Shown piece by piece: positions 50,534 through 60,416 of a stretch of DNA of 64,000 nt. How positions within the stretch are numbered: position 1 is the first letter of the stretch; every line of letters starts with the position of its first letter. The DNA comes from DATKBT01 sp035546295. Lineage in GTDB: Bacteria; Acidobacteriota; Thermoanaerobaculia; Multivoradales; Multivoraceae. The notes beneath the pieces were generated by a model. That model had not been told where the DNA came from and did not search any database. It saw only the letters and a program-made list of their open reading frames with translations. A program made the translations under genes and the position numbers. The stretch covers positions 1 through 64,000 of the forward strand of contig DATKBT010000131.1 of NCBI GenBank assembly GCA_035546295.1, read 5' to 3'.

Positions 50534-51585
50534 TCGACCGGGGCCGTCGAGCCGGCGCCGACCCGCTCGCGGGCGGAGTCGACGATTCGGCCGAGCAGCT
50601 CGCGGTAGGGCAGGCCCGCGAGCGTGCACAGGATCGGCAGGTCGGAGTGCTCGGGATGCAGCCCCGCGAGCGGATTGACCTCGAGGAACTGGGGGCGCCC
50701 CTGCGCATCGCAGCGGAGGTCGACGCGACCGCCGTCGCGACATCCGAGCGCGCGCCAGGCGGACAGCGCGATCGCCTCCGCCTCCCTCACCACCGGATCG
50801 GCCGCCGGAGCCAGCGCATAGCGCACGAGCTCCTCGCACCGCTCCTTGTTGACGTAGGAGTAGACGCCCGCCTCTGCGGTTGTCAGCAGGTGGACTTCGA
50901 GGGTGCCGATCGCGCTCGCTGTGGGGCCGGTGCCCAGGATGCCGACGGTGAGCTCGCGCCCCGGACACAGCGTCTCGACCAGCACCGGCTGGCGGAAGCG
51001 CTCGAGCAGCTCCGCGCAGCGCGGCGCGAGGTCGCTCCGGCGCCGGACGATCGACGCGGCCGACACGCCCTTGCCGGTCCCCTCGGCCACCGGCTTGACG
51101 AACAGCGGCAGCGGCAGCACGACGCGACCAGCCTGCGCCACGTCCTCGACCACCTCGAAGTCCGGGGTCGGGATCCCGGCGCCGCGCACCACGTGCTTGG
51201 CCATCCCCTTGTGCAGGGTGACCGCCAGCGTGAGCGGATCGGAGAAGGTGTAGGGGATGCGGTAGTGATCGAGCAGAGCCGGCACCATCGCCTCGCGGCC
51301 CATGCCGAAGAGCCCCTCGCAGACGTTGAAGACGAGATCCCAGCGCCGGCCGGCGAGCAACGCGATGGCGAGATCTTCCACGTGGCCGATCCGCTCGGTG
51401 CGGTGGCCGAGGGCGAGGAGGGTCTCGTCGAGGGCGTCGATGGTGCCGATCTGGTCGAGCTCGGCGGTCTCCTCCTCGGAGAACCCGCGGGCCAGGTACT
51501 CGCTCCTCAGGTCGAAGGTCAGGCCGACGAGAAGCGGAGCGCCGCCGTCGCGTTGCGACGGCGGCGTGGCGCTGGCACGCGTCAT
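50521..51585 (-). CDS. D-Ala-D-Ala-ligase-like ATP-grasp enzyme (first of pair)
   Basis: A 354-residue paralogue of the next gene. It has DLVFNVCEGLFGMGREAMVPALLDHYRIPYTFSDPLTLAVTLHKGMAKHVVRGAGIPTPDFEVVED, the lysine and glycine-rich loop LPLFVKPVAEGTGKGVSAASI, the catalytic Tyr in VYSYVNKE and the magnesium-binding GGRVDLRCDAQGRPQFLEVNPLAGL. Two different ligases in a row suggest two successive amide bonds or two different acceptors. The ATG begins two bases after the aminomutase stop (TGA-AATG), so it is translated with it. Confidence 0.9.
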   Translation of the reverse strand: MTRASATPPSQRDGGAPLLVGLTFDLRSEYLARGFSEEETAELDQIGTIDALDETLLALGHRTERIGHVEDLAIALLAGRRWDLVFNVCEGLFGMGREAMVPALLDHYRIPYTFSDPLTLAVTLHKGMAKHVVRGAGIPTPDFEVVEDVAQAGRVVLPLPLFVKPVAEGTGKGVSAASIVRRRSDLAPRCAELLERFRQPVLVETLCPGRELTVGILGTGPTASAIGTLEVHLLTTAEAGVYSYVNKERCEELVRYALAPAADPVVREAEAIALSAWRALGCRDGGRVDLRCDAQGRPQFLEVNPLAGLHPEHSDLPILCTLAGLPYRELLGRIVDSARERVGAGSTAPVECAS

Positions 51586-51586
51586 T

Positions 51587-52957
51587 TCAGCCTCCGTGGA
51601 CGACGCCGCTCTCAGCGAGCGGCGCCTCGACTCTCGCCAGCGAGAGCTCGGCCCCCGGCGGATCGGGGTAGCGGTAGACGCGGCCCTCGTAGTTGCGCAG
51701 CAGCAGGTCGTCGCCCTCGCGCCCCAACAGGTACCCGGGCTGCAGCGGGATCTTGCCGCCGCCGCCCGGGGCGTCGATCACGAAGGTCGGCACCGCGTAG
51801 CCGGTGGTGTGGCCGCGCAGGCCCTCGATGATCTCGAGCCCCTTGCTCACCGGAGTGCGGAAGTGTCCGGAGCCCGAGATCGGATCACACTGGTAGAGAT
51901 AGTACGGGCGCACGCGCATGCGCAGCAGGTGGTGGACCAGCTCCTTCATCGTCTCGACGCTGTCGTTGACGCCGGCGCTGAGCACGGTCTGCGAGCCCAG
52001 CGGGATGCCGGCATCGGCGAGCCGCGCGCACGCCCGGTAGCTCTCCGGCGTGCACTCCGCCGGGTGCATGAAGTGGAGGCTCATCCACAGCGGATGGTGG
52101 CGCTTGAGCATGCGCGCGAGCTGCGGCGTGATGCGCTGCGGCAGGACCGCCGGCATCTTGGTGCCGATGCGCAGGAACTCGACGTGCGGGATGGCTCGCA
52201 GCTGCCCGAGGATCCAGTCGAGCTTGTCGTCAGCCAGCGCCAGCGGGTCGCCGCCCGAGATCAGCACGTCGCGGATCTGCGGAGTGTTGCGGATGTAGTC
52301 GATGGCGACCTGGAGACGCTGCTGGTTGGGCGTGATCTCGCCGTGGCCGACCACGCGCGAGCGCGTGCAATAGCGGCAGTAGGTCGAGCAGAAATCGAGC
52401 GCCAGGAACAGCACGCGATCCGGGTAACGGTGCACGAGCCCGGGCACCGGCATGTGGCTGTCCTCGCCGAGCGGGTCGTCGGCCTCGCCGGGGAAGCGGC
52501 GCAGCTCGTCGGCACGAGGCACGATCGTCTTGCGCACGCCGTCGTCGGGGTCGTCGCGCTCGACCAGGCTCAGGTAGTACGGCGTCACGCCGGCCGGCAG
52601 CATCGCGCCGCCGCGCACGAACGCCTCCCGCTCGCTCTCGGTGAGGTCGAGGAAGCGCTCGAATTCGGCGAGCGTCCGGATGCGGTGTCGAGACTGCCAG
52701 CGCCAGTCGTTCCAGTCGCGCTCGGTGGCTTTCGGAAAGTGCTCGCGACGGAAGGCGCGCGAGCGGGGTGAGCCGTTGGCGTGAGTTGCGTGCGGTGCGA
52801 GGCTACGGGTCGGTGGCAGGGGAATGTTGACGGTCACCGAGCCGGCCGCAGCGCTGGAGTGGGTACCTCCAGGGTCGGAGTCGTCGACCCCTGGATTCTG
52901 CTCCTCTCTCGCGGTTGTGAGCCCGGGCACCGTCTTTCGGACGGGCTGGTTGGTCAT
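51587..52957 (-). CDS. Lysine 2,3-aminomutase (radical SAM, PLP)
   Basis: A 456-residue KamA-family enzyme. The 4Fe-4S/SAM motif is C-STY-C-RY-C (Cys190, 194, 197). The C-terminal block carries YQCDPISGSGHFRTPVSKG and, 37 residues later, VIDAPGGGGKIPL. These supply the two Asp residues that bind the lysine epsilon-amino group in clostridial LAM (Asp293, Asp330) and the PLP lysine (Lys337), all at the same spacing. This favours true L-lysine to beta-lysine isomerisation over the EpmB type or glutamate aminomutase. An N-terminal extension of about 55 residues is poorly conserved. AGGAGCC precedes the ATG. First gene of a six-gene operon. Confidence 0.95.
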   Translation of the reverse strand: MTNQPVRKTVPGLTTAREEQNPGVDDSDPGGTHSSAAAGSVTVNIPLPPTRSLAPHATHANGSPRSRAFRREHFPKATERDWNDWRWQSRHRIRTLAEFERFLDLTESEREAFVRGGAMLPAGVTPYYLSLVERDDPDDGVRKTIVPRADELRRFPGEADDPLGEDSHMPVPGLVHRYPDRVLFLALDFCSTYCRYCTRSRVVGHGEITPNQQRLQVAIDYIRNTPQIRDVLISGGDPLALADDKLDWILGQLRAIPHVEFLRIGTKMPAVLPQRITPQLARMLKRHHPLWMSLHFMHPAECTPESYRACARLADAGIPLGSQTVLSAGVNDSVETMKELVHHLLRMRVRPYYLYQCDPISGSGHFRTPVSKGLEIIEGLRGHTTGYAVPTFVIDAPGGGGKIPLQPGYLLGREGDDLLLRNYEGRVYRYPDPPGAELSLARVEAPLAESGVVHGG

Positions 52958-52978
52958 TCTCTAGCGGCTCCTGGCTGC

Positions 52979-53017
52979 TCGCTGCCCAGAGGCAGCGAAG
53001 CCCCCAAAAGCGGGGGC
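52979..53017 (-). other. Two adjacent stem-loops upstream of the aminomutase gene
   Basis: Hairpin 1: tcgctgcc/ggcagcga at 52979-52998 with a caga loop. Hairpin 2: gccccc/gggggc at 53000-53017 with a six-base loop. They lie between the proposed promoter and the kamA-like start, so would be in the 5' leader; they could instead end transcription from the transporter gene. Confidence 0.5.
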
Positions 53018-53023
53018 GGCGAG

Positions 53024-53052
53024 ACAATAGGCATGTTCGGGCCCGAACGCAA
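53024..53052 (-). promoter_or_regulatory. Candidate promoter of the aminomutase operon with a palindrome in the spacer
   Basis: On the minus strand TTGCGT (53052-53047) and TATTGT (53029-53024) are 17 bases apart. The 14-bp perfect palindrome GTTCGGGCCCGAAC (53035-53048) fills most of the spacer, an ideal repressor position. The site is about 70 bases before the aminomutase start. Matches to the sigma-70 consensus are 3/6 and 4/6. Confidence 0.45.
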
Positions 53053-53062
53053 GCGTTTTTTC

Positions 53063-54514
53063 TCAGTCCCGCGCGCCGAGCGTATCGCGGCTCTGTGCCG
53101 CGCCGCCGTCTGCTCGGCTCTCCTCTGCCGTCTCCCCGCTCTCTTCCTCGGCCGGGGAGCCGGGGAGGACGAGACGGTGGATCAGGCCGCCGTGCGGGCG
53201 GAAGCCGACCACCCGCAGCAGCACTGCGCGACGGCCGATCGGCACTCCGGGCGCGATGTGCGGCAGCCAGGCGGGGGCGGCGGCAGCGAGCAGCAGCCGG
53301 CTCACGGCGGAAGCCGCGAACACCATCCGGAAGTCGCCGCCGAGCCGGCTCGACAGCCAGGCGCCGGCGAGGCCGCCCAGGAGCTGAGCGCTGCCGTTGA
53401 GCGCGTTCTGGGCCGCGAAGGACTGCGGGCGGGTGCGCCGGTAGGTGGAGGCCAGCATCACCGAGAAGTACGAGAGCTCGTAGCCGGCCCAGGAGGCGCC
53501 CGAGAACGCCTGTGCGAAGAGCGCCATCGCCAGGCCGTGGCCGAAGATCCAGGGGACGGGCACCAGCGCCGCCATCACCGCGCACAGCGTGAACACGACC
53601 CGCGCGTCGTGCGCGTCGATGACCTGTCCCCACTTCGGCAGCAGCAGAATCTTGGCGGCGATCACGGTCGCCGTGGCGAGGGTCAGCTCGAAGTAGGTGA
53701 AGCGCAGCTCCTGGAGCATGAACGGTGTGAAGTAGGGGCTCGCCAGATAGGTCGTGAGCTGGAAGACCGCGCCGAACCCGAGCAGCCGCCAGGCGCCGCG
53801 CCCGCGGTCGGTGCGCAGGAAGCGGAGCGTCCTCTCGGGCGAGCTGAGCCCCGCGAATGCCGGCTCGGGCGAGCGCCAGAGCAGGACGGCGGAGACCGTC
53901 CGGAACAGGGCGCCGAGGAGGAAGATCGACCGAAAGCCCCAGCCGGCGATCTCGGAGACGACCACCGGGCCGCCCTCGACCACCTGCAGGAGCGTTCCGG
54001 CGCCCAGCACGCTCGCCAGCGTCGCGACCTGGACCCGCCGGTTGCGTCGAGCGAAGTAGCGCCCCCGCCCCTGCGCGGGGACGAGGTCGCCGTACCAGGA
54101 GCTCCAGGCGGTGCCCGCGGCCAGCGCGCACGTCTGATAGAGGCAGGCGAGCGCGATCAGCAACGCCGGGTCGAGCGCTCCGGCGATGTCGGCCGCCGCC
54201 AGGGCGACCAGGCTGGTCGCCTGGAGCGCGGCAGACAGCGCGACCAGCGGGCGCCGACGCCGATGACGGGCGAGGAGCCAGAGCGCCAGGATCGGCCCCG
54301 CGGAGCCGAGCGCGAGCGGCAGCCCGACGGTGAGCCCGAGCTGGAGCGGCGAGGCGCCGAGCCGTACCGCGCAGGCGACGAAATAGGTCTCGCCGAACCC
54401 GACCATCAACGCGAAGAACGGCGCCTCGATCAGCGAGAGGCGCAGGGCCCTCGCCACTGCGTCGGCGCCCAGGACTCCGGCGGACGGGTGTGGTGCCGAG
54501 GACGAGATGCTCAC
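53063..54514 (-). CDS. Major-facilitator-superfamily transporter
   Basis: A 483-residue membrane protein with about 11-12 hydrophobic segments, for example APFFALMVGFGETYFVACAV, LQLGLTVGLPLALGSAGPILALWLLA and LIALACLYQTCALAAGTAWSSWYGDLVP. The charged loop RGRYFARRNRRVQ between helices is typical of one MFS branch (YcaD/ProP-distant). The start is GTG, overlapping the stop of the broken DUF190 gene by GTGA. The C-terminal 45 residues are hydrophilic and low-complexity. It precedes the aminomutase operon with about 105 bases between, so it might export the product, but an intervening promoter makes that uncertain. Confidence 0.85.
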   Translation of the reverse strand: MSISSSAPHPSAGVLGADAVARALRLSLIEAPFFALMVGFGETYFVACAVRLGASPLQLGLTVGLPLALGSAGPILALWLLARHRRRRPLVALSAALQATSLVALAAADIAGALDPALLIALACLYQTCALAAGTAWSSWYGDLVPAQGRGRYFARRNRRVQVATLASVLGAGTLLQVVEGGPVVVSEIAGWGFRSIFLLGALFRTVSAVLLWRSPEPAFAGLSSPERTLRFLRTDRGRGAWRLLGFGAVFQLTTYLASPYFTPFMLQELRFTYFELTLATATVIAAKILLLPKWGQVIDAHDARVVFTLCAVMAALVPVPWIFGHGLAMALFAQAFSGASWAGYELSYFSVMLASTYRRTRPQSFAAQNALNGSAQLLGGLAGAWLSSRLGGDFRMVFAASAVSRLLLAAAAPAWLPHIAPGVPIGRRAVLLRVVGFRPHGGLIHRLVLPGSPAEEESGETAEESRADGGAAQSRDTLGARD

Positions 54515-54930
54515 CGGTAGAAGCGGATCTCGACCTGCTCGTTGGTGGCGAGGCCCTCCCGGATCGCTCGGTCGACGGCGGGCAGGAAGCTGTCGATCTT
54601 CTCGCGCGTGTCGACGATCTCGACGACGATCGGCAGGTCGGTCGACAGGCTGAGGATGCTAGCGGGCTCGTGGTGATCACGACTCCCCAACGAGCGGCGG
54701 CGGCGAGGCGCGGTCATACCACGAGCCCGCTAGCTCGTGTTTCCCGCCCAAGCGCCGCAAGCTGCGCGGGCTCAGGTCGACCAGGCCTGGAAACCATTGA
54801 TTGCAGGTCGTGCGGGTGCTGCTTGATCGCTGGCCTAGTCGACCTCGCGGTGTGCAGGCGGCTCTTGGCGCCGAAACCCGAGAGCCCCCGCAGCACGGGA
54901 GCGCCGCGGAGGCGCGTGAAACCGCCGTGG
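54511..54930 (-). pseudogene. DUF190 gene split by a short inserted element
   Basis: The two halves of a DUF190 (UPF0166) protein lie on the same strand. The upstream half, ending near 54843, encodes GAPVLRGLSGFGAKSRLHTAR. The downstream half, starting at about 54657, encodes SILSLSTDLPIVVEIVDTREKIDSFLPAVDRAIREGLATNEQVEIRFYR and a stop. Between them sit 176-185 bases of unrelated palindromic DNA. Removing either candidate insert length rejoins the halves in frame, as HTAR-STS-ILSLS or HTAS-ILSLS, the latter matching the family consensus. The first 30 or so residues are not recognisable. DUF190 proteins are small cytoplasmic proteins related to PII signal proteins. Confidence 0.75.
54658..54838. 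mobile_element. Short palindromic insertion element, copy A
   Basis: The element interrupts DUF190. It has a perfect 17-bp inverted repeat (gctagcgggctcgtggt at 54658-54674, complement at 54718-54734), an internal dyad cacgagc/gctcgtg, and CTAG at both outer ends (54659-54662 and 54835-54838), a possible 4-bp target duplication. It encodes nothing. It shares an exact 18-mer (gcgcgggctcaggtcgac), similar flanks and the end gctggcctag with the sequence at 60417-60620. MITE-like or REP-like; no cognate transposase is in the window. Confidence 0.65.
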
Positions 54931-55066
54931 TCGAAGTCCTTGCGATCTGATCCGCCGCCGATTCTGTCGCAACTCCCCACGATCCCAAATCGGAAGAGTC
55001 GCTGAGAGACGAAGCCACTCTCCGGATTCGTGAGGCGCCGGCACAAAGCGCGCCGTCTCCTTCGGC

Positions 55067-55382
55067 TCAGGTCTCCGAACCCTCGGCCCGCCTTCCCGTC
55101 TTCGGCCGGACGATCTCGACCGAGCAGGGCGCGTGACAGCGCCGCTGCGTGGGACACCGAGCCCAGGTGGAACCGATGGCCACGACCGCGCCCGTGGCCC
55201 TGCGAGCCGATCACCAGGAGGTCGGCGCCAAAGCTCTCGGCCTCGTCGAGGACGAGATGCTTCGGGCTTCCCGCCAGGACCTTGGTGACTTCGACCCCCG
55301 GAGCACGCTCGCGCAGCGTCGTGGCGGCGGGTCGAAAGCCGCTGACGTCGGCGACCGCTCGTTCGGCGGAACGCCCGACGCT
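55067..55382 (-). pseudogene. Universal-stress-protein remnant, truncated and frameshifted
   Basis: Immediately after the HTTM gene stop, the same frame encodes AERAVADVSGFRPAATTLRERAPGVEVTKVL, then SPKHLVLDEAESFGADLLVIGSQGHGRGRGHRFHLGSVSHAAAL, which is the C-terminal two thirds of a UspA domain including the ATP-binding G-x2-G-x9-G-S/T pattern. After AAAL the frame breaks: a one-base shift is needed to read HAPCSVEIVRP, the normal Usp ending, up to the stop at 55067. The N-terminal 50-60 residues are missing and there is no start codon before the core. It is probably not functional. Confidence 0.75.
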
Positions 55383-56201
55383 TCACGCCGGCAGCGATTC
55401 GGTGTGTCGGGGCTCGGCGGGCTCCATCGCTCTCGGCCGACCGGCGAGGTCGAAGAGAGGATAGAGCGCCAGACAGGTGACCGCAAACACGATCAGGTCG
55501 AGCTCGAAGGGGAGGACCAGGAGGATGCCAACGTGGAGCGCGATTCCGAGGCCCCAGGCGTAGGGGCGCAGCACGTGGGACCAGAGCGCGACGGCGAGGA
55601 AACCCTCGATCGCCACCGTCGTGATCGACGCCGGGATCGAGAGGAGCGGCTGCTCGAGCCAGCTCGGCGCCCGCGTGGTCGCGGCGAGGACCTGGCCGCT
55701 GAGGAACGAAGAGTTCATCTTGGCGAGCGCGCCGAATCCGTAGACGAGGCTGAGCTGGACCTGCATCAGGCGCGCTGGCCAGGCGGCCACCCTCTCCCGC
55801 TCCGACGCCCGGTCGCTCCCCCGGATGTCGGCGAAGCTCGCCAACAGGCAGAGCAGGGCGAGCAGGTAGAGGTGGTTGCCGTACAGCCGTGCGCTCGACG
55901 TCGTGAGCCACAGGCCCAGCAGCGCGAGCGTCGCGGAGGCCGACCGCGAGGCGAAGCCGAGAGACAGCAGGCCTGCTGCGACCAGCCAGATACCCGAGAC
56001 CAGCGGGCCGGCCGCCGGCGGCGGCGGAGGGATCCAGCCCGAGGGCGTCGTGCCGACGGCGACGAGACTGGAGGGAAGATCGAGGAAGAGGTCGAGACCC
56101 TTGAGCAGAGCTGCGAGCCCGAGCAGGCGGAGCGTCAGACGCATGCAGCGCCGCTCGACGAGGGAGTCGAGGAGAGGATCGAGGACCGCCGGGATTCTCA
56201 T
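55383..56201 (-). CDS. HTTM-domain membrane protein
   Basis: A 272-residue protein with about six to seven membrane segments, for example LTLRLLGLAALLKGLDLFLDL, LVSGIWLVAAGLLSLGFASRS and LDLIVFAVTCLALYPLFDLAG. It shows the HTTM hallmarks: QVQLSLVYGFGALAKMNSSFLSGQ and a LHVGILLVLPF block. HTTM proteins resemble vitamin-K-dependent gamma-carboxylase membrane domains and the lipoprotein-thiol/HXXEE families; their bacterial role is mostly unknown. The ATG at 56201 overlaps the upstream partner by ATGA. The stop is directly followed by the truncated Usp remnant in the same frame. Confidence 0.82.
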   Translation of the reverse strand: MRIPAVLDPLLDSLVERRCMRLTLRLLGLAALLKGLDLFLDLPSSLVAVGTTPSGWIPPPPPAAGPLVSGIWLVAAGLLSLGFASRSASATLALLGLWLTTSSARLYGNHLYLLALLCLLASFADIRGSDRASERERVAAWPARLMQVQLSLVYGFGALAKMNSSFLSGQVLAATTRAPSWLEQPLLSIPASITTVAIEGFLAVALWSHVLRPYAWGLGIALHVGILLVLPFELDLIVFAVTCLALYPLFDLAGRPRAMEPAEPRHTESLPA

Positions 56202-56665
56202 CGACAGCTCCAGCTCCGCTCGGCGCCGGTGCTCCTCTCGACCTCGACCACCCGGACGACGGCGGGATTCGCGCACAATTCCGGTGCGATCGCATCGAGT
56301 GCGTCGAGATCGGCGCGCACCAGGTCGAGGAGCGCACCGTCGATCGCGCGTCTCTCGCCAGCCCGATCGACGAAGAAGATGTCAACCGGGCGCACGGCGG
56401 AGTACATCTGCCAGCCGAAGCGAGCCGGCCGCGGTCGGGCGAGCTGGAAGAGTGGAAGGCCGATCTGGACGAGCAGGTAGGCGATCGCGAACCACCGCAC
56501 CCAACCGCTCGGGTGCGAAGGGCTCGATCCCCTCGATGCCCGGGCCGTGCTGGGCGCGGCGATCTCGAGCCCGTCGGCGGCCCCGCTCGGGCTCGCCTCG
56601 GCATCGGTTTCCCCGAAAGGGCGGTCAGCCCGCCGGCGGCGGACGTCGTCGGGTCGATCGGTCAT
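56198..56665 (-). CDS. HTTM partner protein, single membrane segment
   Basis: A 155-residue protein. A variable acidic N terminus (about 1-55) is followed by one membrane helix (WFAIAYLLVQIGLPLFQLA), the conserved-looking segment FGWQMYSAV and a C-terminal alpha/beta domain (IDGALLDLVRADLDALDAIAPELCANPAVVRVVEVER). Short proteins with a helix followed by a WQMYS/WQMFS motif are commonly encoded next to HTTM genes. It overlaps the HTTM start by ATGA. It is divergent from the MutS-family gene, only 29 bases away. Function unknown. Confidence 0.6.
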   Translation of the reverse strand: MTDRPDDVRRRRADRPFGETDAEASPSGAADGLEIAAPSTARASRGSSPSHPSGWVRWFAIAYLLVQIGLPLFQLARPRPARFGWQMYSAVRPVDIFFVDRAGERRAIDGALLDLVRADLDALDAIAPELCANPAVVRVVEVERSTGAERSWSCR

Positions 56666-56694
56666 CGAGCTCGAGCTGCCAGAATGTCGCCGCC

Positions 56695-58521
<1,827 letters not shown>

Positions 58522-58535
58522 CCGAGCCGCCGGGG

Positions 58536-59693
58536 TCAGCTCGGCAGCGGCGGCGGTGTCGTCCTGCCGATGACCACCAGGCAGAAGTCGTCGGCCAGGG
58601 ACTGGTGGCCGAGGTGACGGTCGAGGGCCGCCAGGATCGAGTCGCGCGCGGCCTCCGGCGTCTGGACGTCGCGCACGATGTTCTCCAGCCGGGGATAGCC
58701 GAACGCGAGGTCGTCCTCGGTGGCCGCCTCGGGCAGGCCGTCCGAGAAGAGCACCAGCAGGTCGTCCCGTTCGAGGGTCGTCTCCCCTTCGCTGATGTCG
58801 ATCGAGGCGCGCAGGCCGAGCGGGAAGCCGCCCTCGCCGAGCTCCTCGACGATCTCGCCATCGGCGCGGCGGAGGAGCGGAAAGGGATGACCCGCGCAGG
58901 CGTAGATCAGGCGTCCGGTGTCGGGCTCGAGCAGGCCGTAGAAGAGGGTCATGAAGGAGCGCCGACCGCCGATCCGCACCAGGCTGCGGTTGAGCAGCTC
59001 GAGGACGGCCGCGGGGCGGGGGTCGAGGTCGATCGCCAGCTTCAGCGTGGCGTTGGCGATCGCCATCAGCAGGCCGGCCGCCATCCCGTGGCCGGAGGCG
59101 TCGCCGACCATCAGCGCGAGGCGGCCGTCGAGCAGGATCTGGAAGTCGTAGTAGTCGCCGCCGACCGCGTTGGCGGTGCGGTAGGCGTGGGTGATGCGGT
59201 ACCCCCGCATCTCGGGCGTGGCGCGCGGCAGGAGCTGGGCCTGGAGCTGACGGGCGATCTCGAGCTCGTCGCGCACGCGCACCTGGTCGACCAGCTCGAG
59301 CCCGAGCAGAAGCACCAGGCCGGCGACCGAGAAGACGAACCACAGGGGCGACGAATCGAAGACGAAGCGGCCGCCGAAGTTGAAGGCGAAGCCGAAGTCG
59401 ACCAGGCCGAGCAGCGCGGTGACGAGCGACACGACGAACAGGATCCGGCGCGCCGGGTTGAGCCGATAGGCGACGCCGAGGAAGACCAGACGGGCGAAAT
59501 GCAGGACGCGGAGGAAGCCGTCCTCGGGCTCTGGCCCCACCGCCCGGTCGCGGGCGAGCAGCGTGAAGGCGTCCGGAGCGTCGCGATCGAACAGCCGCGC
59601 GATGTCGCGAGGCCGCAGACCCTCGGTGAAGTCACGGACGAAGCCGCCGGTCCGACGGGTGGTGCGTCGGGTTTCGCGGGGTGCGGTCGACAT
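58536..59693 (-). CDS. SpoIIE-type protein phosphatase with membrane domain
   Basis: A 385-residue PP2C phosphatase. Two to three hydrophobic segments lie at about residues 65-145 (FLGVAYRL, ILFVVSLVTALLGLVDFGFAF, LWFVFSVAGLVLLLGLELV). A coiled region with the RsbU-like LEIARQLQAQLLPRATP follows, then the SpoIIE domain: GGDYYDF, VGDASGHGMAAGLLMA and LVLFSDGLPEA, which supply the metal-binding Asp/Gly residues. Such enzymes dephosphorylate anti-anti-sigma factors. No STAS or RsbW gene is next to it, so its partner is elsewhere. Confidence 0.92.
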   Translation of the reverse strand: MSTAPRETRRTTRRTGGFVRDFTEGLRPRDIARLFDRDAPDAFTLLARDRAVGPEPEDGFLRVLHFARLVFLGVAYRLNPARRILFVVSLVTALLGLVDFGFAFNFGGRFVFDSSPLWFVFSVAGLVLLLGLELVDQVRVRDELEIARQLQAQLLPRATPEMRGYRITHAYRTANAVGGDYYDFQILLDGRLALMVGDASGHGMAAGLLMAIANATLKLAIDLDPRPAAVLELLNRSLVRIGGRRSFMTLFYGLLEPDTGRLIYACAGHPFPLLRRADGEIVEELGEGGFPLGLRASIDISEGETTLERDDLLVLFSDGLPEAATEDDLAFGYPRLENIVRDVQTPEAARDSILAALDRHLGHQSLADDFCLVVIGRTTPPPLPS

Positions 59694-60012
59694 GGCTCGC
59701 TGAACGCCGCCTCCGGCGCGCTCCGTCGAAGACTACGCGATCGAATCGGATCGGTTTCCCGGGTGGCTCGGCCCCCGACCAGGCGGACGACTCCCGTGCC
59801 TCATCGAGTGCCGGGAGGAAGCAGCCGGGGCGAACGGCGCGGTCGTTGCGGCGCGGGGCGCGACCCTCGGCTGACAGGAGGCGGGCCAGCGGGATCGCGT
59901 GGCGGTCGAGTTCCGTCCCCGCCGGCGAGCGCACCAGGTCGGCGTGATGCACGGCGATACCGGTACGCGCCCAGACAGCAGTCGGCGCCCGAAGGCGGTC
60001 ACGCCGGAGCGG
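59694..60012. other. 319-bp intergenic region
   Basis: I see no gene, RNA or clear regulatory site on either strand. Open frames here have poor codon bias and overlap in several phases. Confidence 0.4.
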
Positions 60013-60342
60013 TCAGGCGAACAGGCTCTGCAGCTTCATCGCCAGCCCCATGTCGCCCGAGACGCGGAGCCTGCCGCTCATGAACGCCGACATGCCGTCC
60101 AGGCGGCTCTGGATCAGGTCCACGAAGTCGCTGCCCGCCATGCTCACCGTCATCGTCGGAGAGTCGTGGCGTCCCTCGTTCACCTCGCACGCGCCGTTCG
60201 CGATGATGGCGTAGTACTGGCCGCCGCCTTCGCCGCTCAGGTCGAACTGGATCACCGCGTCCAGACCCTGGGCCGCGGTCGGGTTCAGCCGTTCGGGCAG
60301 CTGGGCGAAGGTGGTCTCGATCTGGCCGGCGGTGTCGCTCAT
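60013..60342 (-). CDS. SCP2 sterol-transfer-fold protein
   Basis: A 109-residue SCP-2 domain, full length for the family. It contains AVIQFDLSGEGGGQYYAIIANGACEVNEGRHDSPTMTVSMAGSDFVDLIQSRLDGMSAFMSGRLRVSGDMGLAMKLQSLF. The FMSGRLRVSGDMGLAMKLQ end is the conserved lipid-tunnel helix. It binds acyl-lipid or sterol-like ligands in the cytoplasm. The ATG at 60342 follows AGAAGGAAA at short spacing. It is the minus-strand neighbour of the S9 peptidase, separated by the palindromic sequence B. Confidence 0.93.
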   Translation of the reverse strand: MSDTAGQIETTFAQLPERLNPTAAQGLDAVIQFDLSGEGGGQYYAIIANGACEVNEGRHDSPTMTVSMAGSDFVDLIQSRLDGMSAFMSGRLRVSGDMGLAMKLQSLFA

Positions 60343-60416
60343 CGCTTTCCTTCTCTTCCGCTGCTGGAACAGCGAGTATAGCCACGTCTGCGCAGCGCTC
60401 GAGCCGATGCGCAGCA

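Noticed and set aside
52979..53017. Hairpins as a classical terminator of the MFS gene
   Set aside because: No T tract follows either hairpin on the minus strand, and they lie downstream of promoter-like elements, so a 5'-leader role is at least as likely.
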